This document shows positions 54,435-63,550 of a DNA stretch of 64,000 nt, piece after piece. The position numbers were made by a program, and so were the translations under genes. Origin of the DNA: Sphingomonas natans (lineage in GTDB: Bacteria; Pseudomonadota; Alphaproteobacteria; Sphingomonadales; Sphingomonadaceae); contig NZ_JAUOTP010000011.1 of assembly GCF_030546695.1 (NCBI RefSeq), positions 1 through 64,000 on the forward strand. The letters are read 5' to 3'. The notes under the pieces are model-generated. The model saw only the letters and a list, made by a program, of their open reading frames with translations. It ran no database searches and had not been told where the DNA came from. The number at the start of each line of letters is the position of its first letter. Positions within the stretch are counted from its first letter, which is position 1.

Positions 54435-54546
54435 AAGAAAAGGCTTCCCCGGGACTGGATCGACCGGAGGCGCACCTGCCCCCGCTGTTTATGATTAACG
54501 GCCCGGTTCCCGTGCCTTTATGGTAAAGGCGGATTTAACCACGAAT

Positions 54547-55467
54547 TCAGCCGAGCAGATCGAAGAGCGTGCTCTTGTGCGATTGCGCGAAGATCGTCTG
54601 CGCCGCCTGCAGCGCGAGGCTCTTCGCCTGATATTCGCTCACCGCCTGCGTGAGATCGGTATCCTCCAGCGACGACCGCTCGATCTTGAGATCGTCGGTG
54701 CCGCTGGTCAGGAGATCCTTGGTATCGTCGAAGCGCTGCGCGCGAAGGCCCTGATCGGTATGCGCTGCGACCGCATGATCATCGGCCGCGTTGACCGTGG
54801 CGACGCTGTAGGTGAGCGCCTGCGCCCGCGTCATCACCAGCGGCTCGCAGTCCGCATCGGTCGTGTTGCCGAGGCTATCGGTATAGGGGATGTCGTCGTT
54901 GGGGCCGGCTTCCAGCGCTGCGGCGGCGTCGGTCAGGATCTCGGCCATCGAGCGATCGCCATGCTCGGTCGGCACCGTGCCGAAGAGCGTCTTGGCGGAC
55001 GTCGTCGCGGCGATGCTGCGGCCGGCCGAAACCGGGATTAGGATCGGATCGCCGGTCGGGAACAATGCCTGCCCGTTCGAATCCTTGGTCTGGCTGAGCG
55101 CAGTGATCTCGCCGGCGATCGAGCGCAGTTCGGTCGCGATCTGGGCGCGATCGACATTGGCGTTCGTGTCGTTGGCACCGGCGATGACGAGCTCCTTGGC
55201 GCGCTGGAGCATCGTCGAAAGGCTGGACAGAGCCGTGTCGGCGGCCTTGGCGATGCCAGCGCCGGTCGTCGTGTTGCGCAGCCAGACCGCATTGTCCGAC
55301 TGGTTCTGGCGGATGTCGGCGATGCGCGCCGCGGCCTTCGGATCGTCCGATGCGGCGGACAGCCTCTTGTTCGAGGAGATGCTCTGCTGCAGCTTCGAGA
55401 TGTCGGCGGACAGGGTCGTCTGCCGCTGGATCTCGACGCCGGCGATGTAGCGGGTTGCGCCGATCAT
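54547..55467 (-). CDS. flgL: Flagellar hook-filament junction protein FlgL
   Basis: A 306-residue junction protein related to flagellin. N-terminal SADISKLQQSISSNKRLSAASDDPKAAARIADIRQ and C-terminal SSLEDTDLTQAVSEYQAKSLALQAAQTIFAQ (both seen in parts) match the family. ATG 55467 is chosen, with GAGGAT upstream; longer in-frame reading would enter flgK in another frame. It is the last gene of the flgB-L run. Two cysteines or fewer; otherwise ordinary. Confidence 0.92.
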   Translation of the reverse strand: MIGATRYIAGVEIQRQTTLSADISKLQQSISSNKRLSAASDDPKAAARIADIRQNQSDNAVWLRNTTTGAGIAKAADTALSSLSTMLQRAKELVIAGANDTNANVDRAQIATELRSIAGEITALSQTKDSNGQALFPTGDPILIPVSAGRSIAATTSAKTLFGTVPTEHGDRSMAEILTDAAAALEAGPNDDIPYTDSLGNTTDADCEPLVMTRAQALTYSVATVNAADDHAVAAHTDQGLRAQRFDDTKDLLTSGTDDLKIERSSLEDTDLTQAVSEYQAKSLALQAAQTIFAQSHKSTLFDLLG

Positions 55468-55477
55468 GATGCTATCC

Positions 55478-56899
55478 TCAGAACAAGTCGAGAATGGTCT
55501 GGAGCGTTTCGCGCGCCGCCTGGATGACCTTCGCCGAAGCGGAATAGGCCTGCTGGAAGCGCAGCAACTCTGCCGCCTCATTGTCGAGATCGACGCCGGT
55601 CGTCTCGTCGAGTGCGGTGTAGGCGGTGTCCTTGCGCGTCGACGCGGCGCTCTCCTGGAGCTTGGCGGAGGAGACCTGCAGCGACTGATCGGTGACCATC
55701 GTCTTCCAGCGCTGCTCGAGTCCGTCGGGCCCGCGATTGTCGCCGACAAGCGCCAGTAGATTGCCGTTGGCGGCGCCCGCGACGGGCGGGACCGGCGGAT
55801 CGAGCGGATCGACCGGGGGTGCTGCGGGATCGGGCGGCGCGACGCCGGCGGCGGCGATGTCGGCGATCCCGAACGGATCGACGAGCTTGATCGAGGCCGC
55901 GTCCGTGCCGGCCAGCATGTCCGTGCCGGCGACGCCCGCGTCGGTGAGGCCCGCGGCCTGGAAGCCGTTGAGCAGATCGACAAGGCCGGTGGCCATGCCA
56001 TCGAGCTGCTGGCGGCGCCCGGCGGTGGTCGCCGCGCCATCGACGAGACCCGCCAGCGCGCCGCCCGTGGGCGTCGCGGCTAGCGTGGTATCGTCCTCGG
56101 TCTGGACGGAGATCGAGAGGCGGCCATCGGTCGCGGTCTGCAGCCTGACCTGCGATGCCGAGACCGCCGTATTGGAGAGAAGCAGCGGGCCGCTGACGTC
56201 GTTCATGCGGACCGAGACCGAACCATCGGCGGCGAAGGTCGTGTCGATCGCCATCGCGCCCGACAGCGTACCGAGCAGAGCGTCGCGCTGATCCTCGAGC
56301 TGCGCGCGCGCGGCCGTCGTGCTGGGCGTGATCCGCAGCGCGAGATTGATCTTGGCCAGATTGTCGAGCGCATCATTGCTCTGACCGACGAGCAGGTTCG
56401 CCTGCGTCGAGATCGTGCCCGACAGCTTGGTGAGGTTCGCCGCGGTCGTGTGGAACGCCGTGGTCGCATCGGAGACCGCGCCCAGGAAGGCTTGGCGCAG
56501 CCCGGTATCGGCCGGATTGGCTGAAAGCTGCGTCGCGGTCGCGAAGATCGCGGTCAGGCGCGTGCCGAGGCCGGTATCGCTGTCGTTGAGCAAGGATTCG
56601 ACGGTCGAGAGATATTGGGTGCGCGTGCTGGCGCCGCTCGCGTCGGAATTGCTCGTCCAGGCATTGGACGCCTTATACTGGTCCCATACGCGCTGGACGC
56701 CCGTCGCCTGGACGCCGCCGAATGCGCCGGCCGAGCGATTGAGGCTGAACGCGCCGATATAGGTCGATTGCTCCTTGAGCACGACCGAGCGGCGCGAATA
56801 GCCCGCCGTATCCGCATTGGTGACATTCTCGCCGATCGTCTGCAGCGCGCCCTGATAGGCGAGTACGCCCGACCGGCCGATCGACAGAAGGTCGCTCAT
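55478..56899 (-). CDS. flgK: Flagellar hook-associated protein FlgK
   Basis: A 473-residue first junction protein between hook and filament. The N-terminus SIGRSGVLAYQGALQTIGENVTNADTAGYSRRSVVL and C-terminus EAAELLRFQQAYSASAKVIQAARETLQTIL, both seen in parts, are the usual coiled-coil ends. The middle is variable, with a Pro-rich stretch (DPAAPPVDPLDPPVPP). It overlaps flgJ by 4 bp and leaves 10 bp before flgL. Confidence 0.93.
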   Translation of the reverse strand: MSDLLSIGRSGVLAYQGALQTIGENVTNADTAGYSRRSVVLKEQSTYIGAFSLNRSAGAFGGVQATGVQRVWDQYKASNAWTSNSDASGASTRTQYLSTVESLLNDSDTGLGTRLTAIFATATQLSANPADTGLRQAFLGAVSDATTAFHTTAANLTKLSGTISTQANLLVGQSNDALDNLAKINLALRITPSTTAARAQLEDQRDALLGTLSGAMAIDTTFAADGSVSVRMNDVSGPLLLSNTAVSASQVRLQTATDGRLSISVQTEDDTTLAATPTGGALAGLVDGAATTAGRRQQLDGMATGLVDLLNGFQAAGLTDAGVAGTDMLAGTDAASIKLVDPFGIADIAAAGVAPPDPAAPPVDPLDPPVPPVAGAANGNLLALVGDNRGPDGLEQRWKTMVTDQSLQVSSAKLQESAASTRKDTAYTALDETTGVDLDNEAAELLRFQQAYSASAKVIQAARETLQTILDLF

Positions 56900-57228
56900 T
56901 TCGCGCTATCCTTGGTCGCGTCGCCGCCGGCGGTCGCCGTGCCCGTGACCCGCGCGCCGAACTGCTTCACGAGCAGATCGGCGACGTGCAGCACGCCCTT
57001 TTCGGCCATCGTATCGGCGAGCTTGGAGTCGCTCATCGTGCGGAACTGCTCGGTCGCGCTGGAGTCGAAGATCCCTTCGCTCGCGCTCGCGGTGCGCATC
57101 GATCCGATCATCTGGCGCAGGAACACCGCCTCGAACTGCTTGGCGACGGCCTTCAGCTTGTCGGTCGGCTGCGCGGGCTGGACCGTCGCCTGCGTCGCGC
57201 TCGTGGAGGAGGTGACGGCGTCGGTCAT
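56896..57228 (-). CDS. flgJ: Rod-binding protein FlgJ, rod domain only
   Basis: A 110-residue protein with the conserved rod-capping region LKAVAKQFEAVFLRQMIGSM, FRTMSDSKLADTMAEKG and HVADLLVKQFG. The muramidase domain found in gammaproteobacterial FlgJ is absent, as in many alphaproteobacteria. It overlaps flgI and flgK by 4 bp each. A separate hydrolase is then needed, for which the transglycosylase at 51,513 is the local candidate. Confidence 0.88.
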   Translation of the reverse strand: MTDAVTSSTSATQATVQPAQPTDKLKAVAKQFEAVFLRQMIGSMRTASASEGIFDSSATEQFRTMSDSKLADTMAEKGVLHVADLLVKQFGARVTGTATAGGDATKDSAK

Positions 57229-58328
57229 AGCACGATCAGCTCCGCCTTCATCGCGCCCGCCTGCTTCAGCGCCTCGAGGATCGCGACCAGATCGGCCGGC
57301 GATGCGCCGATCGCGTTCACCGCCTTGACGATATCGGACAGGCTCGCGCCGGGGGCGAAGCGGAACATCGGGCGCTTCTCCTCGTCCACGGTGATGCCGC
57401 TCTTGGGCACGATCGCGGTGCCGCCCTGGCTGAACGCCTCGGGCTGCGAGACCTTGTAATTCTCGTTGACGCGCACGGTCAGCTTGCCGTGGCTGACCGC
57501 GGCGGGCGCGATCCGGACCGCACCATTGATCACGACCGTGCCGGTGCGCGCATTGACGATCACGCGCGCGGGCGCATCGGCGGGATCGACGAGCAGATCC
57601 TCGATCTGGCCCATCAGCATCGTGCGCGTCTCGGCGCCCGGCGGGGCGACGATCGCGACCGTGGCGGCATCGATCGCGCGTGCGCGGCCGGGGAAACGGG
57701 CGTTGATCGAATCCGCGACGCGGGCGACCGTCGTCAGATCGGCCTCGGCGAGGTTGAACAGGACTTCGGGAGTCGTCGCGAAGCCGGCGGCGACTTCGCG
57801 CTCCACCGTCGCACCGCCGGGAATGCGGCCGGCGGTCGGCACGTTGACCGTGATCTTCGATCCGTCCGCGGCATCGACGCCCAGCCCGCCGACGGCGAGA
57901 TTGCCCTGCGCCATCGCATAGATCTGGCCGTCCGCGCCCTGCAGCGGCATCATCAGCAACGTGCCCCCGCGTAGGCTCTTGGCCTTGCCCATCGCCGAGA
58001 CGGTGATGTCGAGCTTCTGGCCCGGCTTGGCGAAGGCCGGGATGTCGGCGGTGACCATCACCGCGGCCGCATTCTTGAGCGCCGGATTGATGCTCGCGGG
58101 CAGCGCCAGGCCGAAGCGCGAAGCGATGCCCTTCATGCCCTGCGTCGCATAATCGAGGCTGTCGTCGCCCGTGCCGGCCAAGCCGACGACGATGCCGTAG
58201 CCGGTCAGCTGGTTCGAGCGGAGGCCCTGGAAATTGCCGAGATCCTTGATGCGCTCCGCCTGCGCCGGCGCGAAGGCGGCGAGCGTCGCGGCGGCGAGGA
58301 TCAGGAGACGGGACAAGCGGAGGGTCAT
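57225..58328 (-). CDS. flgI: Flagellar P-ring protein FlgI
   Basis: A 367-residue periplasmic ring subunit. A signal peptide (RLSRLLILAAATLAAFAPAQA) leads into ERIKDLGNFQGLRSNQLTGYGIVVGLAGTGD, the family signature, with KPGQKLDITVSAMGKAKSLRGGTLL and the C-terminal DIVKAVNAIGASPADLVAILEALKQAGA. ATG 58328 is preferred over the adjoining ATG 58331 because AGGA then lies 6 bases upstream. It starts 8 bp after flgH. Confidence 0.95.
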   Translation of the reverse strand: MTLRLSRLLILAAATLAAFAPAQAERIKDLGNFQGLRSNQLTGYGIVVGLAGTGDDSLDYATQGMKGIASRFGLALPASINPALKNAAAVMVTADIPAFAKPGQKLDITVSAMGKAKSLRGGTLLMMPLQGADGQIYAMAQGNLAVGGLGVDAADGSKITVNVPTAGRIPGGATVEREVAAGFATTPEVLFNLAEADLTTVARVADSINARFPGRARAIDAATVAIVAPPGAETRTMLMGQIEDLLVDPADAPARVIVNARTGTVVINGAVRIAPAAVSHGKLTVRVNENYKVSQPEAFSQGGTAIVPKSGITVDEEKRPMFRFAPGASLSDIVKAVNAIGASPADLVAILEALKQAGAMKAELIVL

Positions 58329-58336
58329 CATCGGTC

Positions 58337-59029
58337 CTAGAAGGGGCTGACGCGGGAGAAGAAGCGGCCGAGCCAACCCTGGCTGCTGGCGCGCGCGATC
58401 TCACCCTTGCCGGTGTAGGTGATGCGGGCATCGGCGACGCGCGTGGAAAGCACGCGATTGTCGAAGCTGATGTCGTTGGGGCGGATGATCCCCGAAATCT
58501 GGATCTGCTCGTCGCCGCGATTGAGCGTGAGCTGCTTCTCGCCGCGGATCAGCATCGTGCCGTTCGGATAGACCTGCGCGATCGTGACGCTGATCTCGCC
58601 GTTGAGCGAATTGGACTGGGCGGCATTGCCCTTGCCATCGAACTTGCCGCCGCCCGACGTGCCGATGTCCGTGCCCTTGATGAAATCCAGGGGGCCGGTG
58701 ACGGGCGGGGTCAGGCTGATCGATCCGCTGCGATCGGTGTTGGCGCTGTTGCTCTTCAGCGCCTGCGTCTTCTCGACGAGCAGGATCGTGACGACATCGC
58801 CGACCATCGCCGCGCGCGTGCCCGAGGTGAGCGGCGCATAGCCGAACGCGGCGTGGAAGATCGCGCCGTCCGCGACGGGTGCGGCGGCGGGCGGCGAATA
58901 GCTCGGCGCATAGCTCGGCTTGTCCTTGGCCTTGGCGAGCCCGAACAGGCCGGCATCGGCCGGCGACGGCAGAGCGAGGATCGCGGCGCCGGCGGCGAGG
59001 CCGGCGAGGATGGCGAAGGTGATGCGCAT
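58337..59029 (-). CDS. flgH: Flagellar L-ring protein FlgH without lipobox
   Basis: A 230-residue outer-membrane ring subunit. Core motifs are normal: TRAAMVGDVVTILLVEKTQALKSNSA, SLNGEISVTIAQVYPNGTMLIRGEKQL and ISGIIRPNDISFDNRVLSTRVADARITYTGKG, seen in parts. FlgH is usually a lipoprotein, but this one has no cysteine at all. Its N-terminus MRITFAILAGLAAGAAILALPSPADAG is an ordinary signal peptidase I signal ending ADA. It must reach or hold the outer membrane without lipid. Confidence 0.93.
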   Translation of the reverse strand: MRITFAILAGLAAGAAILALPSPADAGLFGLAKAKDKPSYAPSYSPPAAAPVADGAIFHAAFGYAPLTSGTRAAMVGDVVTILLVEKTQALKSNSANTDRSGSISLTPPVTGPLDFIKGTDIGTSGGGKFDGKGNAAQSNSLNGEISVTIAQVYPNGTMLIRGEKQLTLNRGDEQIQISGIIRPNDISFDNRVLSTRVADARITYTGKGEIARASSQGWLGRFFSRVSPF

Positions 59030-59034
59030 CGCGA

Positions 59035-59823
59035 TCAGAGCTGCTGGTTCGCGGTTTGCAGCATTTCGTCGGTCGCCTTGATGAGCTTGGAATTGACCTC
59101 GTAGGCGCGCTGCGTCTCGATCATGTCGACCAGCTCTTCCACGATATTGACGTTCGAGCTTTCCAGCGCGCCGGAGCGGACCGTGCCGCGCCCGTCCGAG
59201 CCCGGATCGCCGATCTGCGGCGCACCCGAGGAGGCGGTCTCGACGAGCAGATTGTTGCCGATCGCCTGAAGGCCGTCCTCGTTGGTGAAGCGCGCGATCT
59301 GGAGCTTGCCGAGTTCGGTCGCGGCGGTCTGGCCCTGCAACGTCGCCGAGACGGTGCCGTCCGAGCCGACCGTGATCGCGCTTGCGCCGTCGGGGATCTG
59401 GATCTGGGGGACGAGCGGCATGCCGTCCGAGGTGACTATATTTCCCTCGGCCGAGCGCTGGAAATTGCCGTCGCGCGTATAAGCGGTCGTGCCGTCGGGC
59501 TGGGTGATCTGGAAGAAACCGGCGCCCTCGATCGCGAAATCGAGCGCATTTTCGGTCTGCTGGACCGACCCTTGCGTCGAGATGCGCGAGGTCGCCTTGA
59601 TCGCGACGCCCGAGCCGAGATTGAGGCCGGTCGCATATTTGTTGTCGGCCGAAGACGGCGCGCCGGGCTGCGTGATCGACTGGTAGGCCAGCGTCTCGAA
59701 CTGGGCGCGGTCGCGCTTGAAGCCGGTCGTGTTCACGTTCGCCAGGTTGTTGGCGATCACGCGCATGCGCTCGTTCTGCGCATCGAGCCCCGTGCGGGCG
59801 ACGTGGAGAGCTGCGTTGGTCAT
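59035..59823 (-). CDS. flgG: Flagellar distal rod protein FlgG
   Basis: A 262-residue rod protein. The N-terminus ARTGLDAQNERMRVIANNLANVNTTGFKRDRAQFE and the C-terminus SNVNIVEELVDMIETQRAYEVNSKLIKATDEML, seen in parts, are the conserved helical ends, with ALDFAIEGAGFFQI in between. Length is exactly typical. It lies between flgF and flgH in standard order. Confidence 0.96.
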   Translation of the reverse strand: MTNAALHVARTGLDAQNERMRVIANNLANVNTTGFKRDRAQFETLAYQSITQPGAPSSADNKYATGLNLGSGVAIKATSRISTQGSVQQTENALDFAIEGAGFFQITQPDGTTAYTRDGNFQRSAEGNIVTSDGMPLVPQIQIPDGASAITVGSDGTVSATLQGQTAATELGKLQIARFTNEDGLQAIGNNLLVETASSGAPQIGDPGSDGRGTVRSGALESSNVNIVEELVDMIETQRAYEVNSKLIKATDEMLQTANQQL

Positions 59824-59848
59824 CTTTCTCTATCCTTCTGACGCCGGC

Positions 59849-60592
59849 TCAATCGGGCAGGCGCATGAGATCGGCGGCGGACTTGTCCAGTTCCTGGGCG
59901 GTCGAAAGCATCTTCACCTGCGTCTCCCACGATCGGCTCGCATCGATCATGTCGATGAGCGCCGAGGAGGCGTTGACGTTCGATCCTTCCAGGCTTCCAC
60001 CCGTCACCTTCGCATCGGGATCTGCAGGAAGCGTGCCACCCGAGATTTCGTGGAACAGGCCGTCCAGTCCCTTGGCGATCTGCGAGCCCTTGGGGCTCAC
60101 CAGCTTGAGCCGATCGACGACCTGCACGTCCTGCGCCTTGCCGCCGACGGGCACGATCGAGACCGTTCCGTCCTTGCCGATCGACAGGCTGTCATAGGGT
60201 GGCAGCGTGATCGGCCCGCCCTCGCCCATGACGACCTTGCCGTCGCCGGTGGTCAGCAGGCCGCTGTCGCTCATCTGCAGATCGCCGCGCCGCGTATAGG
60301 CCTCCGATCCGTCGGCGGCCTGGACGGTCAGCATCGCATCGCCGTCCACCGCGACGTCGAGGCTGCGGTTGGTCGCCATGACCGCGCCGGCGCTCATGTC
60401 CGCGCCCGACACCTCGCCCGACACCGTCGCGCGCGTGTCGAGACCCTTGCCGGAGAGCCACATCGCCTGGGCGTGCGTCACCTCGCCGCGGAAGCCCGCG
60501 GTGTTCACGTTGGCGAGATTGTTGCCGATCGTCGCCTGCCGCGACATCGCGCCCCGCATCGCCGCCAGCGATGAATAGATGAGCCGGTCCAT
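59849..60592 (-). CDS. flgF: Flagellar proximal rod protein FlgF
   Basis: A 247-residue rod protein of the FlgG family. The N-terminus RLIYSSLAAMRGAMSRQATIGNNLANVNTAGFRGEV and C-terminal LEGSNVNASSALIDMIDASRSWETQVKML, seen in parts, fit FlgF, with SLDVAVDGDAMLTVQ replacing the usual LDVAIxGxGFF. Adjacent to flgG and flgE as expected. Confidence 0.93.
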   Translation of the reverse strand: MDRLIYSSLAAMRGAMSRQATIGNNLANVNTAGFRGEVTHAQAMWLSGKGLDTRATVSGEVSGADMSAGAVMATNRSLDVAVDGDAMLTVQAADGSEAYTRRGDLQMSDSGLLTTGDGKVVMGEGGPITLPPYDSLSIGKDGTVSIVPVGGKAQDVQVVDRLKLVSPKGSQIAKGLDGLFHEISGGTLPADPDAKVTGGSLEGSNVNASSALIDMIDASRSWETQVKMLSTAQELDKSAADLMRLPD

Positions 60593-60615
60593 GCTCTAGC
60601 TCCCCGTGCCCGCCG

Positions 60616-61917
60616 TCAGGTCCGCAGGTTGATGATCGTCTGGGTCATGTTGTTGCCCGTCTCGATCGCCTTGGCGTTGGCCGAGAAATCGCGCTGCGCC
60701 GAGATCAGCGCGACGAGCTCCTCGGTGATGTCGACATTGGCCTGCTCGAGCGCACCCGACTGGATCAGGCCGGCCGAGCCCGAGCCCGCCTCGGAGACGA
60801 TCGCGTCGCCCGACAGGCCGGTCGATCCCCAGCGCGCATCGCCGAGCTGGCGCAGGCCGTTCGGATTGGCGAAATTGGCGATCATGATCTTGCCGAGCTT
60901 GGTCGTCGTGCCGTCCGAGAAGGTCGCCGAGATCAGGCCGTCGGTGCCGACCGAGACGTTGTTGAGCTGGCCCGCGGCCTTGCCGTCCTGGCGGAAGGCG
61001 CCGGGGGTGAAAGTGGAGGCGGCCTGGCGCGTCGTCGTGCCGTAGCTCAGGTTGATGCCGATCGGCTCGGATGCGCCCGAGGGCAGGACCGACGAGAATT
61101 GCTGCGCGCTGGTCGGCGAGGTCAGCGAGCCGTCCGCGGCGAAGGTCAGCTCCAGCGGAGCGGGCGGATCGGTGACGGCGCTGCCGTCGGCGCTCGCCTG
61201 CTGATCGCCGATGAACAGGCGCGCTTCCCACTTGCTCGTCGTATCGGTCGCGGTCGGCGCGGTGACGCGGGTATAATAGAGCGTCGCCTGCTGCGGATTG
61301 CCCGCGCTGTCATAGACGGTCGTCGCGCTCGAATAATTGTAGCTCTGCGGATCGTAGCGATCGAACTTATACGGGAAGGTCGCATTGTAGGCGCTGCGGC
61401 TGGCCGGCAGATCGGAATCGCTCGGGAAGGTCGCCGAGAGATCGAGCGTCGTCGTCGCCTTCGGCCGGCCGGCGGAGAGCGGCACCTGTAGATTCTGCGA
61501 GGACGAGATGCCCGTCGCGGTGACCGCGCCCGACGTATCGACCGGCAGCACCTGGACATAGGCGCCGTTGCTGTCGACCAGGTAGCGGCTCTCGTCGATC
61601 GAGAAGGCGCCGTTGCGCGTGAAGCTCAGCTGCGCGCCGGTCTTGGTGACGAAGAAGCCCTGGCCCGAAATGGCGAGATCGAGCGCGCGATCCGAGGTCT
61701 GGAAGCCGCCCTGCGTGAACTGCTGGCTGATCGACTTCAGGCGCGTGCCCTGCCCGGCGATATTGCCCGACTGGAGCGGCGAGGCGGAGATCAGATCGCC
61801 GAATTCGGCGCGGCTCTTCTTGAAGCCGATCGACGCGACGTTGGCGACGTTGTTCGAGATGACCGCAAGATCGGACTGGGCGCCCTTGAGCCCCGAAAGC
61901 GACGTGAAGAAGGACAT
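60616..61917 (-). CDS. flgE: Flagellar hook protein FlgE
   Basis: A 433-residue hook subunit. The N-terminus SFFTSLSGLKGAQSDLAVISNNVANVASIGFKKSRAEF and C-terminus QANVDITEELVALISAQRDFSANAKAIETGNNMTQTI, seen in parts, are diagnostic; DLAISGQGFFVTK lies after the first helix. The central Ser/Thr/Asp-rich region forms the exposed hook surface. Its assembly length is set by FliK. It starts 42 bp after flgD. Confidence 0.95.
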   Translation of the reverse strand: MSFFTSLSGLKGAQSDLAVISNNVANVASIGFKKSRAEFGDLISASPLQSGNIAGQGTRLKSISQQFTQGGFQTSDRALDLAISGQGFFVTKTGAQLSFTRNGAFSIDESRYLVDSNGAYVQVLPVDTSGAVTATGISSSQNLQVPLSAGRPKATTTLDLSATFPSDSDLPASRSAYNATFPYKFDRYDPQSYNYSSATTVYDSAGNPQQATLYYTRVTAPTATDTTSKWEARLFIGDQQASADGSAVTDPPAPLELTFAADGSLTSPTSAQQFSSVLPSGASEPIGINLSYGTTTRQAASTFTPGAFRQDGKAAGQLNNVSVGTDGLISATFSDGTTTKLGKIMIANFANPNGLRQLGDARWGSTGLSGDAIVSEAGSGSAGLIQSGALEQANVDITEELVALISAQRDFSANAKAIETGNNMTQTIINLRT

Positions 61918-61959
61918 GGTTTGGCTCCTGGAAGCAGGTTTTCGGGGGAAGGCGGGAGT

Positions 61960-62637
61960 TTAGGAAACGGCCTGGATGTCGCTCGGCGCGAAGCTGCCCA
62001 GCGCCGTGACGAGCTTGGTCGTGCCGCTGACGGGCGACTGGACCGAGGCGATCTCGGTCCAGGCCGCGTTCGTGGCGGTGACGCTGCCCGTACCGGTCGC
62101 GGCGGGTGCGGAGACGAGCATCTGGACGGGTCCGGCGACGGCATTGCCGTTGGCATCCTTGCCGTCCCAGCTCCAGTTGACCGCGCCGGCATCGTGCGCG
62201 CCGAGATCGGACTGGTGGACGATCTGGCCGCTCGAATCGAGCAAGGTGAGCTTCACGTCGCTCGCCGCATCCGGCAGCGTGATCTCGCCCGCAAAGGCGC
62301 CGTTCGAGGCGGCGGCGGCGATATCGGATTGCACGAGCGCGGCATGTCCGACCCAGTTGGACGCGCTGCCGAAGCGGCTGGCGGCGATATTGTCCGCCAT
62401 CGACGACAGCGTCGTGTTCATCTGGGTCGTGCCGGCGACCTGGCTGAAGGTCGCCATCTGCTGGACCATCTGGTTGTTGTCCATCGGCGCGGTCGGGTCC
62501 TGCATCGTCATCTGCGTCGTGAGCAGCTTGAGGAAGCCGGCCTGGTCGATCGTGCTGTTCGACTTGGTCGCCGTCGTGGACGCGGACGCGCTGTTCGAGA
62601 GCGAATCCAGATAGCTGTTACCGGTGGATATGGTCAT
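61960..62637 (-). CDS. flgD: Flagellar hook assembly protein FlgD
   Basis: A 225-residue hook cap protein. The N-terminal AGFLKLLTTQMTMQDPTAPMDNNQMVQQMATFSQVAGTTQMN segment, seen in parts, is the conserved family motif, followed by a Tudor/Fn3-type domain with NWSWDGKDANGNAVAGP. It overlaps flgC by 4 bp. Confidence 0.95.
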   Translation of the reverse strand: MTISTGNSYLDSLSNSASASTTATKSNSTIDQAGFLKLLTTQMTMQDPTAPMDNNQMVQQMATFSQVAGTTQMNTTLSSMADNIAASRFGSASNWVGHAALVQSDIAAAASNGAFAGEITLPDAASDVKLTLLDSSGQIVHQSDLGAHDAGAVNWSWDGKDANGNAVAGPVQMLVSAPAATGTGSVTATNAAWTEIASVQSPVSGTTKLVTALGSFAPSDIQAVS

Positions 62638-63038
62638 TTTTCGAGCCTCAGCGTGTCGAGGGTCAGCGACTTGGAGGTCTGCAGAACCTGGACGTTGTTT
62701 TGATATTGGCGGGCGGTTTCCATCATCTCGACGAGCTCGGCGGCGCTATCGACGCCCGCCTCCCAGACATTGCCGTCCTTGTCGGCGAGCGGATTGCCCG
62801 GATCGTGGCGCTGGGTGGGCTCGGTCTGGCTGGCGACGACCTGCGTGACGCCGACCGTGGCGGTGCCGGCCTGCCCGCCGATCGTTTTGAAGACCGGCTT
62901 CAGCGCGCGGAACGCATCGGCCTTGTTGGTCGAGACCGAATTGGCGTTGGCGAGGTTCGACGCGGCGGTCGACAGCCGCACGAGCTGCGCCGACATGGCG
63001 CGGCCCGAAATGTCGAACACGGAAAGATTGTTCGCCAT
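62634..63038 (-). CDS. flgC: Flagellar proximal rod protein FlgC
   Basis: A 134-residue rod protein. FDISGRAMSAQLVRLSTAASNLANANSVST at the start and VDSAAELVEMMETARQYQNNVQVLQTSKSLTLDTLRL at the end, seen in parts, match the family. It lies 3 bp after flgB and overlaps flgD. Confidence 0.94.
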   Translation of the reverse strand: MANNLSVFDISGRAMSAQLVRLSTAASNLANANSVSTNKADAFRALKPVFKTIGGQAGTATVGVTQVVASQTEPTQRHDPGNPLADKDGNVWEAGVDSAAELVEMMETARQYQNNVQVLQTSKSLTLDTLRLEK

Positions 63039-63041
63039 CTC

Positions 63042-63404
63042 TTATTCTCCCCGCAGCGCGGTCATGACCGTGCCGATGCGCCCCTGCAGGAAGGAGAGCG
63101 TCGCACGATATTGGACGGCATTTTCGGCGAAGAGCGTCTGCTCGGTCGACAGCTCGACGGTGTTGCCGTCGAGGCTCGCCTGGAGCGGCACGCGATAGCC
63201 GGTCGAATCCTCGATCGCGCCGTCGACATTCGTGCCGGTGTCCTGCGCGGTGCTCGCCGCGGCGAGCGCCTTCTGGAAATCGAAATCCTTCGCCTTGTAA
63301 TTGGGCGTCGCGGCGTTCGCGATGTTGGAGGCCAGCATCGCCATGCGTTGCGAGCGGAGCGCCAGCGCGTTTCCGTGAACGCCGAAGAGCGGATCGTCAG
63401 CCAT
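63042..63404 (-). CDS. flgB: Flagellar proximal rod protein FlgB
   Basis: A 120-residue rod protein, first of the operon. FGVHGNALALRSQRMAMLASNIANAATPNYKAKDFDFQ at the start, seen in parts, has the family ASNIANAxTPxYKAxD motif; the end is AVQYRATLSFLQGRIGTVMTAL. The operon runs flgBCDEFGHIJKL with gaps under 45 bp, controlled from the -24/-12 promoter about 80 bp upstream. Confidence 0.94.
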   Translation of the reverse strand: MADDPLFGVHGNALALRSQRMAMLASNIANAATPNYKAKDFDFQKALAAASTAQDTGTNVDGAIEDSTGYRVPLQASLDGNTVELSTEQTLFAENAVQYRATLSFLQGRIGTVMTALRGE

Positions 63405-63483
63405 CTTTGTCCCTTCTTGTCGCTAAAGACCGGCGCCAACCGGTCGTGAACAGTCATGGCCACAGGGCCCTCGCAGACCTCGT

Positions 63484-63499
63484 TGCAAACGGCGTGCCA
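63484..63499 (-). promoter_or_regulatory. Sigma-54 (-24/-12) promoter of the flgB operon
   Basis: Read on the minus strand this is TGGCACGCCGTTTGCA, a perfect match to the sigma-54 consensus TGGCACG-N4-TTGCA, with GG at -24 and GC at -12. Transcription would begin near 63,473, about 70 bases before flgB. The gap holds no competing promoter of similar quality. It is the only clear -24/-12 site I found in the window. Confidence 0.9.
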
Positions 63500-63550
63500 G
63501 TTGCGCGCCGGACGCCTCGTGCCGGCTGAAACGGGGGTTTCGGAGGCCTG

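Noticed and set aside
54515-54529. CCTTTA-TGG-TAAAGG as a terminator behind flgL
   Set aside because: The 6-bp A/T-rich stem is too weak and lacks a U-tract on either strand.
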